This document shows positions 16,401 through 24,192 of a DNA stretch of 34,795 nt, one piece after another. This stretch comes from Streptomyces sp. CBMA123 (GTDB lineage: Bacteria; Actinomycetota; Actinomycetes; Streptomycetales; Streptomycetaceae). Below the pieces are notes generated by a model. That model saw nothing but the letters and a program-made list of their open reading frames with translations, ran no database searches and had not been told where the DNA came from. Position 1 is the stretch's first letter, and every line of letters begins with the position of its first letter. The position numbers and the translations under genes are program-made. The DNA lies in NCBI RefSeq assembly GCF_014596465.1, contig NZ_MECK01000624.1:1-34795 (forward strand), in the 5' to 3' direction.

Positions 16401-17042
16401 CGAAGTCCTCTCTGGACGCACGGGTGAGTGGTGACGGGGTGCGATCGCCCCGCACTCGAAGTGAACCGCAGAATCGACAAAGATCCAAAGGCTGTACTGG
16501 TGACCGTTGTCGTTGCCGATGAAGGGCTCCTCCGGACGGCGTATCCCCGATGCCTCCGGCATGGACCCTGGTGAATCCGGGTGTCTCCGTCACCCGGCGG
16601 GTGGAGCCGGCTTGCGCAGCCTCGCGCCGGTCCGCGACGATCATGGCCCGTGCAGATCGCTACCGCGGATTCCGTCCGCTGGCTCTCCGAACTCTCATTC
16701 ACCGCCAGTGAGTTGACGTATCGTCACCTCATGGTGGCGCGTGAGTGGTTCCCGCACCGGTGCATCCCCCGGGGCCTCGGCCGGGACTTCGACGGCCCGC
16801 TGGGCGGCGAGCCCCGGTGGCCCGAGTAGTCCGCGCTCGCACCCGCCGTGCGCTCCGCCCTGGTCGTCAACCCGCCGGCCGAGGACAGCCTGCCGGGCTG
16901 CCACTGGACCATCGGCAGCCGGGCCTCCCGGGGCGGCGCCCGGGGTGCCTGGCCGCACCGGTGGACCGCCGAGGAGGACCCCGGCACGCCGCCGCCTCCG
17001 GGGCTATCTGCACGCCTCCCCGCGGAGGGGCAGCGCCACGGC
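16401..17042. other. 642-bp region without a convincing gene
   Basis: No recognisable family appears in any frame. The best candidate is a 59-codon ORF on the plus strand at 16650-16829 (GTG start; contains ASELTYRHLMVAREWFPHR), but it has no ribosome site and no known domain. The part from about 16830 to 17042 has lost the regular third-position GC periodicity of neighbouring genes. It may be a decayed gene. The first 150 bases must contain the promoter of the leftward CDF gene. Confidence 0.5.
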
Positions 17043-17771
17043 TCAGTGCAGGGCGACCGCGTCCAGGGAGGCGGCGGTGGCGGCGCGGACGAGGGCCTGC
17101 ATGACGCGGAGGTCGGTGCCCTGTTCGGGGTGCCACTGGACGCCGATGGTGAAGCCGGGGCCCTCGACGGCCTCCACCGTGCCGTCCGGGGCGAGGGCGC
17201 TGACGCGCAGGCCGGCGCCGAGGCGGTCGACGGCCTGGTGGTGGAAGGTGGGCACCTCCAGCTCGGTCTCCGGGAGGAGGCCGCCGAGCAGGGTGCCGGG
17301 CACCGGCCGGACCAGGTGGGCGCCGTAGCACCCCGGCGAACCGGCGTGCACGTCCACGTCCAGCACGTCCGGCAGGTGCTGCACCAGCGTCCCGCCGCAG
17401 ACCACGTTCAGCACCTGCATGCCCCGGCAGATCCCCAGCACCGGCATGCCCGCCGCCAGGGCGCCGCGCAGCAGGGCGACCTCCCAGACGTCGCGTTCCG
17501 GGGAGTCGACGTCCGTCAACGGGTGGGCCGGCTGCCCGTAGTAGGCCGGGTCGATGTCCGGTCCGCCGGCGATGACGAGGGCGTCGAGCCGGGCGAGCAC
17601 CTCGGCTGCGCGTTCGGGGGCGTCGGGCGGCAGGAGGACGGCGATGCCGCCGGAGTCCTGGACGTACGCGGTGTACCGCTCCGGCACCAGGGCGACGCGA
17701 CGACCCCGCCAGTCGCTCCAACTCGCGTCCACCAGGTAGGTGCTGACGCCGATGAAAGGCCTGCGATCCAT
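17043..17771 (-). CDS. Class I glutamine-amidotransferase-like hydrolase (PuuD family)
   Basis: A 242-residue peptidase C26 family hydrolase that cleaves gamma-glutamyl amides such as gamma-glutamyl-GABA. The catalytic Cys is C115 in VLGICRGMQVLN, and the His-Glu pair is in GVQWHPEQ near the C-terminus. The oxyanion-region segment LVIAGGPDIDPAYYG is present. Two in-frame ATGs exist (17780 and 17771); I chose 17771 because GGGAGGAG is too close to the first. It is divergent from the GS-like ligase and is the natural last step of a glutamylation pathway, releasing glutamate and the free acid (inference from family and context). Confidence 0.9.
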   Translation of the reverse strand: MDRRPFIGVSTYLVDASWSDWRGRRVALVPERYTAYVQDSGGIAVLLPPDAPERAAEVLARLDALVIAGGPDIDPAYYGQPAHPLTDVDSPERDVWEVALLRGALAAGMPVLGICRGMQVLNVVCGGTLVQHLPDVLDVDVHAGSPGCYGAHLVRPVPGTLLGGLLPETELEVPTFHHQAVDRLGAGLRVSALAPDGTVEAVEGPGFTIGVQWHPEQGTDLRVMQALVRAATAASLDAVALH

Positions 17772-17926
17772 GGCGGGCATTCTCCTCCCGCACCGCCTGA
17801 TACCCCGTCAACCACGCGTCTCGGCGCGCCACACCCGTCCGCCCTCTTCCGTGCCGTGAGCCGCAGGCCGTACGGTTCGCTGTGACCGCTTGATCTCGAA
17901 GAGTGATCGAGGAGGAGGGTTTCGGC
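17772..17926. promoter_or_regulatory. Divergent control region, PuuD-like/glnA4
   Basis: This 155-bp gap between divergent genes must carry both promoters. It ends with GAGGAGGAGGG, a strong ribosome site for the rightward gene at 17910-17920. No convincing -35/-10 pair or operator is visible to me, and no regulator gene is adjacent. Confidence 0.4.
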
Positions 17927-19327
17927 ATGCCCGAGAACGCCATGCCCGAGAACGCCCCCGCGGGTTCGCGGCCCCGGCCGCCACTGACCCTGGACGAGCT
18001 GCGCACCCTGGTGGACGCGGGTGAGGTGCACACCGTCGCGCTCTCCTTCACCGACATGCAGGGCAGACTGCAGGGCAAACGGTTCGCCGCCCGCTTCTTC
18101 CTCGACGAGGTGGCGGAGAACGGCGCCGAGGCCTGCGACTACCTGCTGGCCGTGGACGTCGACCTGAACACCGTGGACGGCTACGCCTTCTCCTCCTGGG
18201 CCACCGGCTACGGCGACTTCGCGATGCGCCCCGACCTCGGCACCCTGCGGCTGACCCCCTGGCAGCCCGGCACCGCCCAGGTCACCGCCGACCTGGCCCG
18301 GCACGGCGGCCACCCGGTGGACGCGGCCCCGCGCCAGCTGCTGCGCCGCCAGATCGCCCGGCTCGCCGAGTACGGGCTGGCCGCGGACATCGGCACCGAG
18401 CTGGAGTTCCTGGTCTTCCGCGACACCTACGAGCAGGCCTGGCTGGGCGGTTACCGCGGGCTGACCCCGGCGAACCTCTACAACGTGGACTACTCGATGC
18501 TGGGCACCGCCCGGGTCGAGCCGCTGCTCTCCCGGATCCGCAACGAGATGGCCGGTGCGGGGCTGACCGTGGAGTCCGCCAAGGGCGAGTGCAACCTGGG
18601 CCAGCACGAGATCGCGTTCCGCTACTCCGACGCCCTCACCACCTGCGACCAGCACAGCGTCTACAAGACCGGCGCCAAGGAGATCGCCGCCCAACAGGGC
18701 TGCGCGCTCACCTTCATGGCCAAGTACGACGAGCGCGAGGGCAACAGCTGCCACATCCACCTGTCGCTGCGCGACGCCGTCGGCGCGCCCGCCTTCGCCG
18801 ACCGGGACGGCCGGATGACCGACACCATGCGGCACTTCCTGGCCGGGCAGCTCGTCGCCCTGCGCGAGTTCAGCGTGCTGTACGCGCCGAACATCAACTC
18901 CTACAAGCGCTACCGCCCGGGCTCCTTCGCCCCGACGGCCGTCGCCTGGGGCCGGGACAACCGCACCTGCGCCTACCGGGTGGTCGGCCACGGCGCGGGG
19001 CTGCGGATGGAGAACCGGGTGCCCGGCGGCGACGTCAACCCGTACCTCGCGGTGGCCGGGATGATCGCGGCCGGCCTGTACGGGCTGCAGCGCAAACTCG
19101 ACCTGCCGACGCCCTGCCTGGGCAACGCCTACGCGGCGGAGGAGTACGCCCGGGTGCCCGGATCGCTGCGCGAGGCGGCCGACTTGTGGGCGGAGAGCGA
19201 GCTGGCCCGGACGGCCTTCGGGGACGACGTGGTCGACCACTACCTGAACATGGCCCGGGTCGAGCAGGCCGCCTACGACGGCGCCGTCACCGACTGGGAG
19301 CGCTACCGATCCTTCGAACGGATGTGA
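17927..19327 (+). CDS. glnA4: Glutamine-synthetase-like ligase (gamma-glutamylethanolamide synthetase type)
   Basis: A 466-residue member of the GS I fold. Visible motifs are the beta-Grasp start (LSFTDMQGRLQGKRF), metal-binding GTELEF (156-161), KGECNLGQHEIAF, NSCHIHLSL (nucleotide/glutamate loop), NSYKRYRPGSFAPTAVAWG and ENRVPGGDVNPYLAVAGMIAAG. The adenylylation loop of true GlnA is missing, as in GlnA2/3/4 homologues that attach glutamate to amines. Linkage to an aldehyde dehydrogenase and synteny with infC-pheST fit S. coelicolor glnA4, reported as a gamma-glutamylethanolamide synthetase; that is from memory. ATG 17927 follows GGAGGG. The first 15 bases are exactly duplicated, giving a second in-frame ATG at 17942. 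Confidence 0.85.
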   Translation: MPENAMPENAPAGSRPRPPLTLDELRTLVDAGEVHTVALSFTDMQGRLQGKRFAARFFLDEVAENGAEACDYLLAVDVDLNTVDGYAFSSWATGYGDFAMRPDLGTLRLTPWQPGTAQVTADLARHGGHPVDAAPRQLLRRQIARLAEYGLAADIGTELEFLVFRDTYEQAWLGGYRGLTPANLYNVDYSMLGTARVEPLLSRIRNEMAGAGLTVESAKGECNLGQHEIAFRYSDALTTCDQHSVYKTGAKEIAAQQGCALTFMAKYDEREGNSCHIHLSLRDAVGAPAFADRDGRMTDTMRHFLAGQLVALREFSVLYAPNINSYKRYRPGSFAPTAVAWGRDNRTCAYRVVGHGAGLRMENRVPGGDVNPYLAVAGMIAAGLYGLQRKLDLPTPCLGNAYAAEEYARVPGSLREAADLWAESELARTAFGDDVVDHYLNMARVEQAAYDGAVTDWERYRSFERM

Positions 19328-19330
19328 GCC

Positions 19331-20755
19331 ATGACCCAGCCGACTCGCGTGACCGACCCGACTCCCGTGACCCAGCCGATTCCCGTGACCGACCCGACGA
19401 CCACCAGCGAGGTGCGCAACCCCGCCACCGGCGAGCTGCTCGCCACCGTCCCGGACACCACCGCCGCGCAGTTGGACGCTGCCGTCCAGCGGGCGATGAA
19501 GGCCCAGGCGGGCTGGGCGGCGCTGGCGCCCGGCGACCGGGCCCGGCTGCTGCGCCGGTTCGCCGACCAGGTCGAGGTGCACGTCCCGGAGCTGGCCGCG
19601 CTGGAGGTGCGCGAGGCCGGGCACACCCTCGGCAACGCCCGCTGGGAGGCCGGCAACGTCCGGGACCTGCTGGAGTACGCGGCCGGGGGAGTGGAACGGC
19701 TGACCGGGTACCAGATCCCGGTGTCCACCGGCCTGGACGTGACCTTCCAGGAGCCGATCGGCGTGGTCGGGGTGATCGCGCCGTGGAACTTCCCGATGCC
19801 GATCGCCGCCTGGGGCTTCGCCCCGGCCCTGGCGGCCGGCAACGCGGTGCTCCTCAAGCCCGCTGAGGCGACTCCGCTGACCGCGCTGCGGCTGGCCGAA
19901 CTGGCACTCGCCGCAGGGCTTCCCGAGGGGCTGTTCCAGGTGGTCCCGGGGGCCGGCGGCACCACCGGGCGGGCGCTGGTCGACCACCCGGCGGTACGCA
20001 AGATCGTCTTCACCGGGTCGACCGTGGTCGGCAAGGAGGTCGCCGCCCGCTGCGCGGCCCGGGTCAAGCGGGTCACCCTGGAGCTCGGCGGCAAGAGCCC
20101 CAGCATCGTCTTCGCGGACGCCGACCTGGCCCGCGCCGCCGATCCGATGTCCTTCGCCGACAACAGCGGCCAGGACTGCTGCGCCCGCAGCCGCATCCTG
20201 GTCCAGCGCGAGGTCTACGACGACTTCCTGGCGCTGCTGGTGCCCGCCGTCGAGGCGCTGCGCACCGGCGACCCGAGCGACCCGGCCACCCAGCTGGGCC
20301 CGCTGATCTCGGCCGCCCAGGTCCGCCGGGTCGCCTCCTACGTCACCCCCGACCTCCCGGTGCTGGCCCGGGGCGAGGTGCCGGACGGGCCCGGCTACTG
20401 GTACCCGCCGACGGTGCTGGCGCCCGCCGACCGGGCGGTCCCGGCGGTCACCGAGGAGATCTTCGGCCCGGTCGCCGCCGTCCTGCCGTTCACCGACGAG
20501 GCCGACGCGCTGCGGCTGGCCAACGCCACCCGCTACGGCCTGTCCGGCTCGATCTGGACCAGGGACGTCGGCCGGGCGCTGCGCCTGGCCCGGGGCGTAC
20601 GGGCGGGCAACCTGTCCGTCAACTCGCACTCCTCGGTGCGCTACTGGACGCCCTTCGGCGGCTTCGGCGAGTCGGGGGTGGGCCGCGAGCTGGGGCCGGA
20701 CGCGCTGCGTCACTTCACCGAGACCAAGAACGTCTTCATCCACAGCGAGGAGTGA
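19331..20755 (+). CDS. Aldehyde dehydrogenase of the glutamylation cluster
   Basis: A 474-residue NAD(P)-dependent aldehyde dehydrogenase. PWNFPMP (151-157) and FTGSTVVGKEV mark the cofactor fold, E251 in LELGGKSPS is the general base, C283 in GQDCCA the nucleophile, and EEIFGPV is also present. In the pathway it would oxidise the aldehyde derived from the glutamylated amine, analogous to PuuC (inference). It starts three bases after the ligase stop, so co-translation is likely. The N-terminus comprises four 18-bp units (19334-19405) encoding TQPTRV, TDPTPV, TQPIPV and TDPTTT, upstream of the conserved fold. The true start could therefore be one of the internal GTGs. Confidence 0.92.
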   Translation: MTQPTRVTDPTPVTQPIPVTDPTTTSEVRNPATGELLATVPDTTAAQLDAAVQRAMKAQAGWAALAPGDRARLLRRFADQVEVHVPELAALEVREAGHTLGNARWEAGNVRDLLEYAAGGVERLTGYQIPVSTGLDVTFQEPIGVVGVIAPWNFPMPIAAWGFAPALAAGNAVLLKPAEATPLTALRLAELALAAGLPEGLFQVVPGAGGTTGRALVDHPAVRKIVFTGSTVVGKEVAARCAARVKRVTLELGGKSPSIVFADADLARAADPMSFADNSGQDCCARSRILVQREVYDDFLALLVPAVEALRTGDPSDPATQLGPLISAAQVRRVASYVTPDLPVLARGEVPDGPGYWYPPTVLAPADRAVPAVTEEIFGPVAAVLPFTDEADALRLANATRYGLSGSIWTRDVGRALRLARGVRAGNLSVNSHSSVRYWTPFGGFGESGVGRELGPDALRHFTETKNVFIHSEE

Positions 20756-20761
20756 CAGTCC

Positions 20762-21550
20762 ATGACCGAGCAGGACGACATCGTCTGCCGCCGCCTGGTC
20801 GGCCGTACCGCCGTGGTCACCGGCGCGGGCAGCGGGATCGGTCTGGCCGCCGCCCGCCGGCTCTCCTCCGAGGGCGCGAAGGTGGTCTGCGCGGACCTGG
20901 ACGAGCAGACCGGACGGGCGGCCGCCAAGGAGGTCGGCGGGCTGTTCGTGCACACCGACGTCACCGACCCGTACATGGTCGAGGCGCTGTTCGACGAGGC
21001 GTACGAGACCTACGGCAGCGTGGACGTCGCCTTCAACAACGCCGGCATCTCGCCGCCGGAGGACGACTCGATCCTGACCACCGAACTGGACGCCTGGCGC
21101 AAGGTCCAGGAGGTCAACCTGACCTCGGTCTACCTGTGCTGCAAGGCCGCGCTGCCGTACATGCGCCGGCACGGGCGCGGCTCGATCATCAACACCGCCA
21201 GCTTCGTGGCCCGGATGGGCGCCGCCACCTCGCAGATCTCGTACACCGCCTCCAAGGGCGGGGTGCTGGCGATGTCCCGGGAACTGGGCGTGCAGTTCGC
21301 CCGGGAGGGGATCCGGGTGAACGCGCTGTCGCCCGGACCGGTGGACACCCCGCTGCTGCGCGAGCTGTTCGCCAAGGACCCGGAGCGGGCGGCCCGTCGG
21401 CTGGTGCACATCCCGCTCGGCCGGTTCGCCCGGGCCGAGGAGATCGCGGCCGCGGTGGCCTTCCTGGCCAGCGACGACTCCTCGTTCATCACCGCGAGCG
21501 AGTTCCTGGTGGACGGCGGCATCTCCGGGGCGTACGTCACCCCGTTGTAG
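20762..21550 (+). CDS. SDR oxidoreductase of the glutamylation cluster
   Basis: A 262-residue classical short-chain dehydrogenase. TGAGSGIG (20-27) binds the dinucleotide, D45 after the second strand suggests NAD(H) preference, and NNAG is at 92-95. The tetrad would be N119, S147, Y161 and K165. S147 is 14 residues before Tyr, one more than the usual 13, so the catalytic loop has an extra residue. It probably oxidises the alcohol end of the glutamylated substrate to the aldehyde used by the preceding enzyme, which fits gamma-glutamylethanolamide (inference). GAGGAG nine bases upstream overlaps the stop of the dehydrogenase gene, so it is in the same operon. Confidence 0.92.
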   Translation: MTEQDDIVCRRLVGRTAVVTGAGSGIGLAAARRLSSEGAKVVCADLDEQTGRAAAKEVGGLFVHTDVTDPYMVEALFDEAYETYGSVDVAFNNAGISPPEDDSILTTELDAWRKVQEVNLTSVYLCCKAALPYMRRHGRGSIINTASFVARMGAATSQISYTASKGGVLAMSRELGVQFAREGIRVNALSPGPVDTPLLRELFAKDPERAARRLVHIPLGRFARAEEIAAAVAFLASDDSSFITASEFLVDGGISGAYVTPL

Positions 21551-21647
21551 GGCCGGGCCCCCGGCCCGCAGGGGCTTCTCACCGTAATCTCATCGAAAAC
21601 CTCCGGAATTCCCGGCTGCGCTGATTTCGCGTTTATCCGGCTACCTT

Positions 21648-21660
21648 TAGATTCTTTGCT
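21648..21660 (+). promoter_or_regulatory. Probable leaderless -10 element
   Basis: TAGATT at 21648-21653 sits seven bases before GTG 21661 within a locally AT-rich stretch (about 21590-21660). The only -35-like hexamer at 17 bp spacing is TTTCGC (21625-21630), which is weak. There is no ribosome site before the GTG, so the message is probably leaderless. Confidence 0.5.
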
Positions 21661-22878
21661 GTGAGCGAGCAGATTCCCGCCGGGTGGTACCCGGACCCGA
21701 AGGACACCACCAGTGACCCGAGACCGCAACGCTGGTGGGACGGCAAGGGCTGGACGGCCGACACCCGGCCCGCACCCTCGGACGCCCCGCCGCCGGAGCC
21801 CCCGGCCGCCGCGGCTCCGGGGCACGGAGCGGCCGAGCAGCCCACCGTGCTGGAGGGCGAGGTCCTGGACAGCGGCCCGACGGTCCGCTACCCGGAGCCG
21901 CCGCCCTTCGGCACCGCCTACGGCGCGCCCGGCCGGCCGCCGGGCAAGGCCCGGCGCAAGCCGTCCAAGCTGGTCGTGGCCACCGTGGTCGCCGCCGTGC
22001 TCGGCCTGGGCGCGGGCTCCGGGATCACCTACCTGGCGATGGACGGCCGCCACGACAACCAGCCGCAGCGCAGCGCCGCCCGCACCCATCCGGCGCCGAA
22101 CGACGACGGCGGGGTGTTCGGCTTCCCCGGCCTCGGCGGCGGTGGCAACGGTGGCGGCCAAGGCAGTGGCGGTGGCAACGGCAGTGGCGGCGGCAACGGC
22201 AATGGCGGCGGCAACGGCAATGGCAACGGCAATGGCAGCGGGAAGGCCAAGCCGGGCGCCAACAAGGCGATCGACCTCGTGAACGGGCTCACCCTGCCCA
22301 CCCCCTCCGGCTGGCAGGCCGGCACCACCGACAACGGCTACGCCGCGCTGACCATCGGCGCCTACAAGTGCCCGGACGGCACCGACAACTGCACCCTCGG
22401 CGGGGTGAACACCGGCCGGATCACCGGCGGTGGCACGGACGCCCAGGCGGCGGCGAAGGCGGACATCGCGCAGGCCGTCAAGGACTCCTACGGCGACGTC
22501 ACCGGCCACCAGGAGCTCAAGTCCGAGGCCGTGAAGGTCAACGGCCAGGACGGCTACCTGGTCCGCTGGAAGGTGGACGCGGCCAAGGGCAACAGCGGCT
22601 ACGTGGAGACCGTGGTCTTCCCGTCCGCCGACGGCAAGGCGCTGGTCTCGGTGCACTTCGGCTTCGACATCGCCGACAAGGCGCCGGACGTCTCCGTGAT
22701 GGACACCATCGTGAAGGGCATCGCCGACTTCAAGGGCAAGGTCCCGGGCGTGCCCGGGATGCCCGGCCTGCCGGGCTCCGGCGGCGGTTCCGGGCCCGGT
22801 GGTGGTTCCGGTTCCACCGGTGGTTCCGGTGGCGGCTCCACCGGTGGAACCGACGGCTCCGGGACCGCCACCACCTGA
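21661..22878 (+). CDS. DUF2510-containing membrane protein with Gly/Asn-rich linker
   Basis: A 405-residue protein of unknown function. Residues 5-36 (IPAGWYPDPKD... RWWDGKGW) form a DUF2510 domain, a short Trp-rich module found at the N-terminus of actinobacterial membrane proteins. A Pro/Ala-rich stretch precedes one transmembrane helix (about 102-124, VVATVVAAVLGLGAGSGITYL). Outside the membrane lies a Gly/Asn/Ser low-complexity linker (about 158-196). A folded domain of about 160 residues follows (TLPTPSGWQAGT... VMDTIVKGIADFKGK), then a collagen-like Gly/Ser/Pro tail. The extracytoplasmic domain resembles actinobacterial cell-envelope proteins without known activity. GTG 21661 appears leaderless. 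Confidence 0.8.
   Translation: MSEQIPAGWYPDPKDTTSDPRPQRWWDGKGWTADTRPAPSDAPPPEPPAAAAPGHGAAEQPTVLEGEVLDSGPTVRYPEPPPFGTAYGAPGRPPGKARRKPSKLVVATVVAAVLGLGAGSGITYLAMDGRHDNQPQRSAARTHPAPNDDGGVFGFPGLGGGGNGGGQGSGGGNGSGGGNGNGGGNGNGNGNGSGKAKPGANKAIDLVNGLTLPTPSGWQAGTTDNGYAALTIGAYKCPDGTDNCTLGGVNTGRITGGGTDAQAAAKADIAQAVKDSYGDVTGHQELKSEAVKVNGQDGYLVRWKVDAAKGNSGYVETVVFPSADGKALVSVHFGFDIADKAPDVSVMDTIVKGIADFKGKVPGVPGMPGLPGSGGGSGPGGGSGSTGGSGGGSTGGTDGSGTATT
22134..22251 (+). repeat. GGN-rich low-complexity coding repeat
   Basis: Imperfect 6- to 12-base units of the form GGCGGCGGCAACGGCAATGG encode the Gly/Asn/Ser linker of the DUF2510 protein. The reading frame is kept throughout. Such tracts are prone to length variation between strains. 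Confidence 0.8.
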
Positions 22879-22897
22879 GCCCCCCGCTCCTCACAGC

Positions 22898-22940
22898 GCG
22901 ACGGCCCACCCGGGAGGACCCCTCCCGGGTGGGCCGTCGC
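22898..22940. terminator. Strong hairpin terminator
   Basis: Arms 22898-22917 and 22921-22940 are perfectly complementary over 20 bp around an ACC loop. The hairpin lies 20 bases after the DUF2510 gene and 90 bases beyond the end of the convergent LPMO gene. There is no long T-run. Confidence 0.85.
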
Positions 22941-23029
22941 TGTCGGGTCCTGCGGGTCCGTCGTGGGCCCGGGAGCCGCGGAACCGGACCGGACGGGGGT
23001 GGGCCGGCCCGGCCCCGCGTCGTCCGGCG

Positions 23030-23950
23030 TCAGGAGTCGCGTCGAACAGCCTCGACGCGACGGCGCCGGAGCACCATGCCCGCCCAGCCGACGCCGAGCG
23101 CGGCGGCGCCGGCGAGCAGCAGCGGGCCGGTGGCCGAGGTGCCGGCCACGGCGGCGGAGGTGGTCGGGATCGGCCGGCCGGCCGGGGCGTTCGGGTCCCC
23201 GCCGTGCCCGTGGTGGGCGACCGTGGACTTGGGGGCGTCGGCCGCGATCTGGGCGTCGCTGGGCGCGGCCGGGGCGGCGAGCGAGGAGACCGCCGGGGCG
23301 CCGGCCGTGGTGGCGCCGCCGAAGTCGACGTCGGAGCAGCTGTAGAACGCCTCCGGGCTGTCGCTGCGCTGCCAGATCATGTAGAGCAGCTGGCGGCCGG
23401 TGCGCTGCGGCAGGGTGCCCGGGTAGGTGTAGTACCCGTTGGTGGCGGTGCGGTCGACTGGCACCTGGGCGACCGGGGTCGGGTCGAGGTCCGACCACTT
23501 GAGCGGCTTGGTGGGGTCGTAGCCGGGCTTGGTGATGTAGACGGTCTGGGTGCCGACGTGCGGCGCGGTGGTGCGGAACTGGAAGGTGAAGCTGCCCGCG
23601 CTGACCGGGGTGGCCGGCCAGTCGGTGCGCGGCCAGTCCAGGGCCGCGTACTTGTCGCGGTTGGCCGAGCAGAGCCTGCCGTCCGGGATCAGCGCCTGGT
23701 GGTTGCCGTTGGCGTTGGCGATGTTGACCTCGTTCCAGTCGTACAGCGGCTGGGTGCCGCTCGCGGCGACGAGGTCCTTGCAGACCTGGGACACCGGGTG
23801 CTCGGGGCCCTCGGCGTAGCAGGCGGCGATCCGGCTGACCGGGCCGGTCATGGTGCCGTGGGCGGCGGCGGTGCCCGCGGTGGTCGCGGCCACCGCGAGG
23901 ACGGCAGCGCCGACCACGCCGACGGACAGGGCAGTTCGCTTGATGGACAT
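23030..23950 (-). CDS. AA10 lytic polysaccharide monooxygenase, membrane-anchored
   Basis: A 306-residue copper enzyme that oxidatively cleaves chitin or cellulose. A signal peptide ends at AAA, exposing H31 (HGTMTGPVSR) as the N-terminal copper ligand; H131 in TTAPHVGTQ is the likely second His-brace residue. YMIWQRSDSPEAFYSCSDVDF is the family's C-terminal catalytic-domain signature. Instead of a carbohydrate-binding module it has a Pro/Thr/Ala linker, one hydrophobic helix (GPLLLAGAAALGVGWAGMVL) and RRRR. It should therefore stay on the cell surface; no canonical LPxTG or LAxTG motif is visible. ATG 23950 follows AAGGAG. The promoter carries a DasR site, which favours chitin as substrate. 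Confidence 0.93.
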   Translation of the reverse strand: MSIKRTALSVGVVGAAVLAVAATTAGTAAAHGTMTGPVSRIAACYAEGPEHPVSQVCKDLVAASGTQPLYDWNEVNIANANGNHQALIPDGRLCSANRDKYAALDWPRTDWPATPVSAGSFTFQFRTTAPHVGTQTVYITKPGYDPTKPLKWSDLDPTPVAQVPVDRTATNGYYTYPGTLPQRTGRQLLYMIWQRSDSPEAFYSCSDVDFGGATTAGAPAVSSLAAPAAPSDAQIAADAPKSTVAHHGHGGDPNAPAGRPIPTTSAAVAGTSATGPLLLAGAAALGVGWAGMVLRRRRVEAVRRDS

Positions 23951-24050
23951 GGGGTGGGGACTCCTTGGCCGTCGTTCCGGGCGGGTGTGGGGGAGCGGAC
24001 ACGCCTGCCCGTTCGGGGGCCGCCGGCCCGGATCGCGGGCCCCCGGCCAG

Positions 24051-24080
24051 AGCGTAGGATTGGTCTGGACCATAAGGCAA
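24051..24080 (-). promoter_or_regulatory. LPMO promoter with DasR-responsive element (dre)
   Basis: On the minus strand TTGCCT (24080-24075) and TACGCT (24056-24051) form a -35/-10 pair with an 18-bp spacer. The spacer contains ATTGGTCTGGACCATA (24059-24074, plus strand), which closely matches the DasR operator ACTGGTCTAGACCACT. DasR is the GntR-family repressor released by glucosamine phosphates in streptomycetes. Its placement between the two promoter hexamers predicts direct repression until chitin breakdown products accumulate. Confidence 0.85.
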
Positions 24081-24133
24081 TAGCCTGGAGCAGTACCGTT
24101 GTTGACGGACCGTAGGAGCCCGAGCAGCGCAAA

Positions 24134-24172
24134 GGCCCGACGGGACACCCCGGTCAGGTGTTCCATCGGGCC
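24134..24172 (-). terminator. Hairpin terminator after the small helical-protein gene
   Basis: Arms 24134-24149 and 24157-24172 pair over 16 bp with two imperfect positions around a 7-base loop. On the minus strand it lies 20 bases after the stop at 24193 and is followed by TTT. It separates this gene from the LPMO promoter region. Confidence 0.7.
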
Positions 24173-24192
24173 CGCTCAAGGCGCCGGAAAGG

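Noticed and set aside
17516..21409. 1297-aa minus-strand frame
   Set aside because: It runs antisense to three clear enzymes and has the usual Gly/Val/Arg shadow composition.
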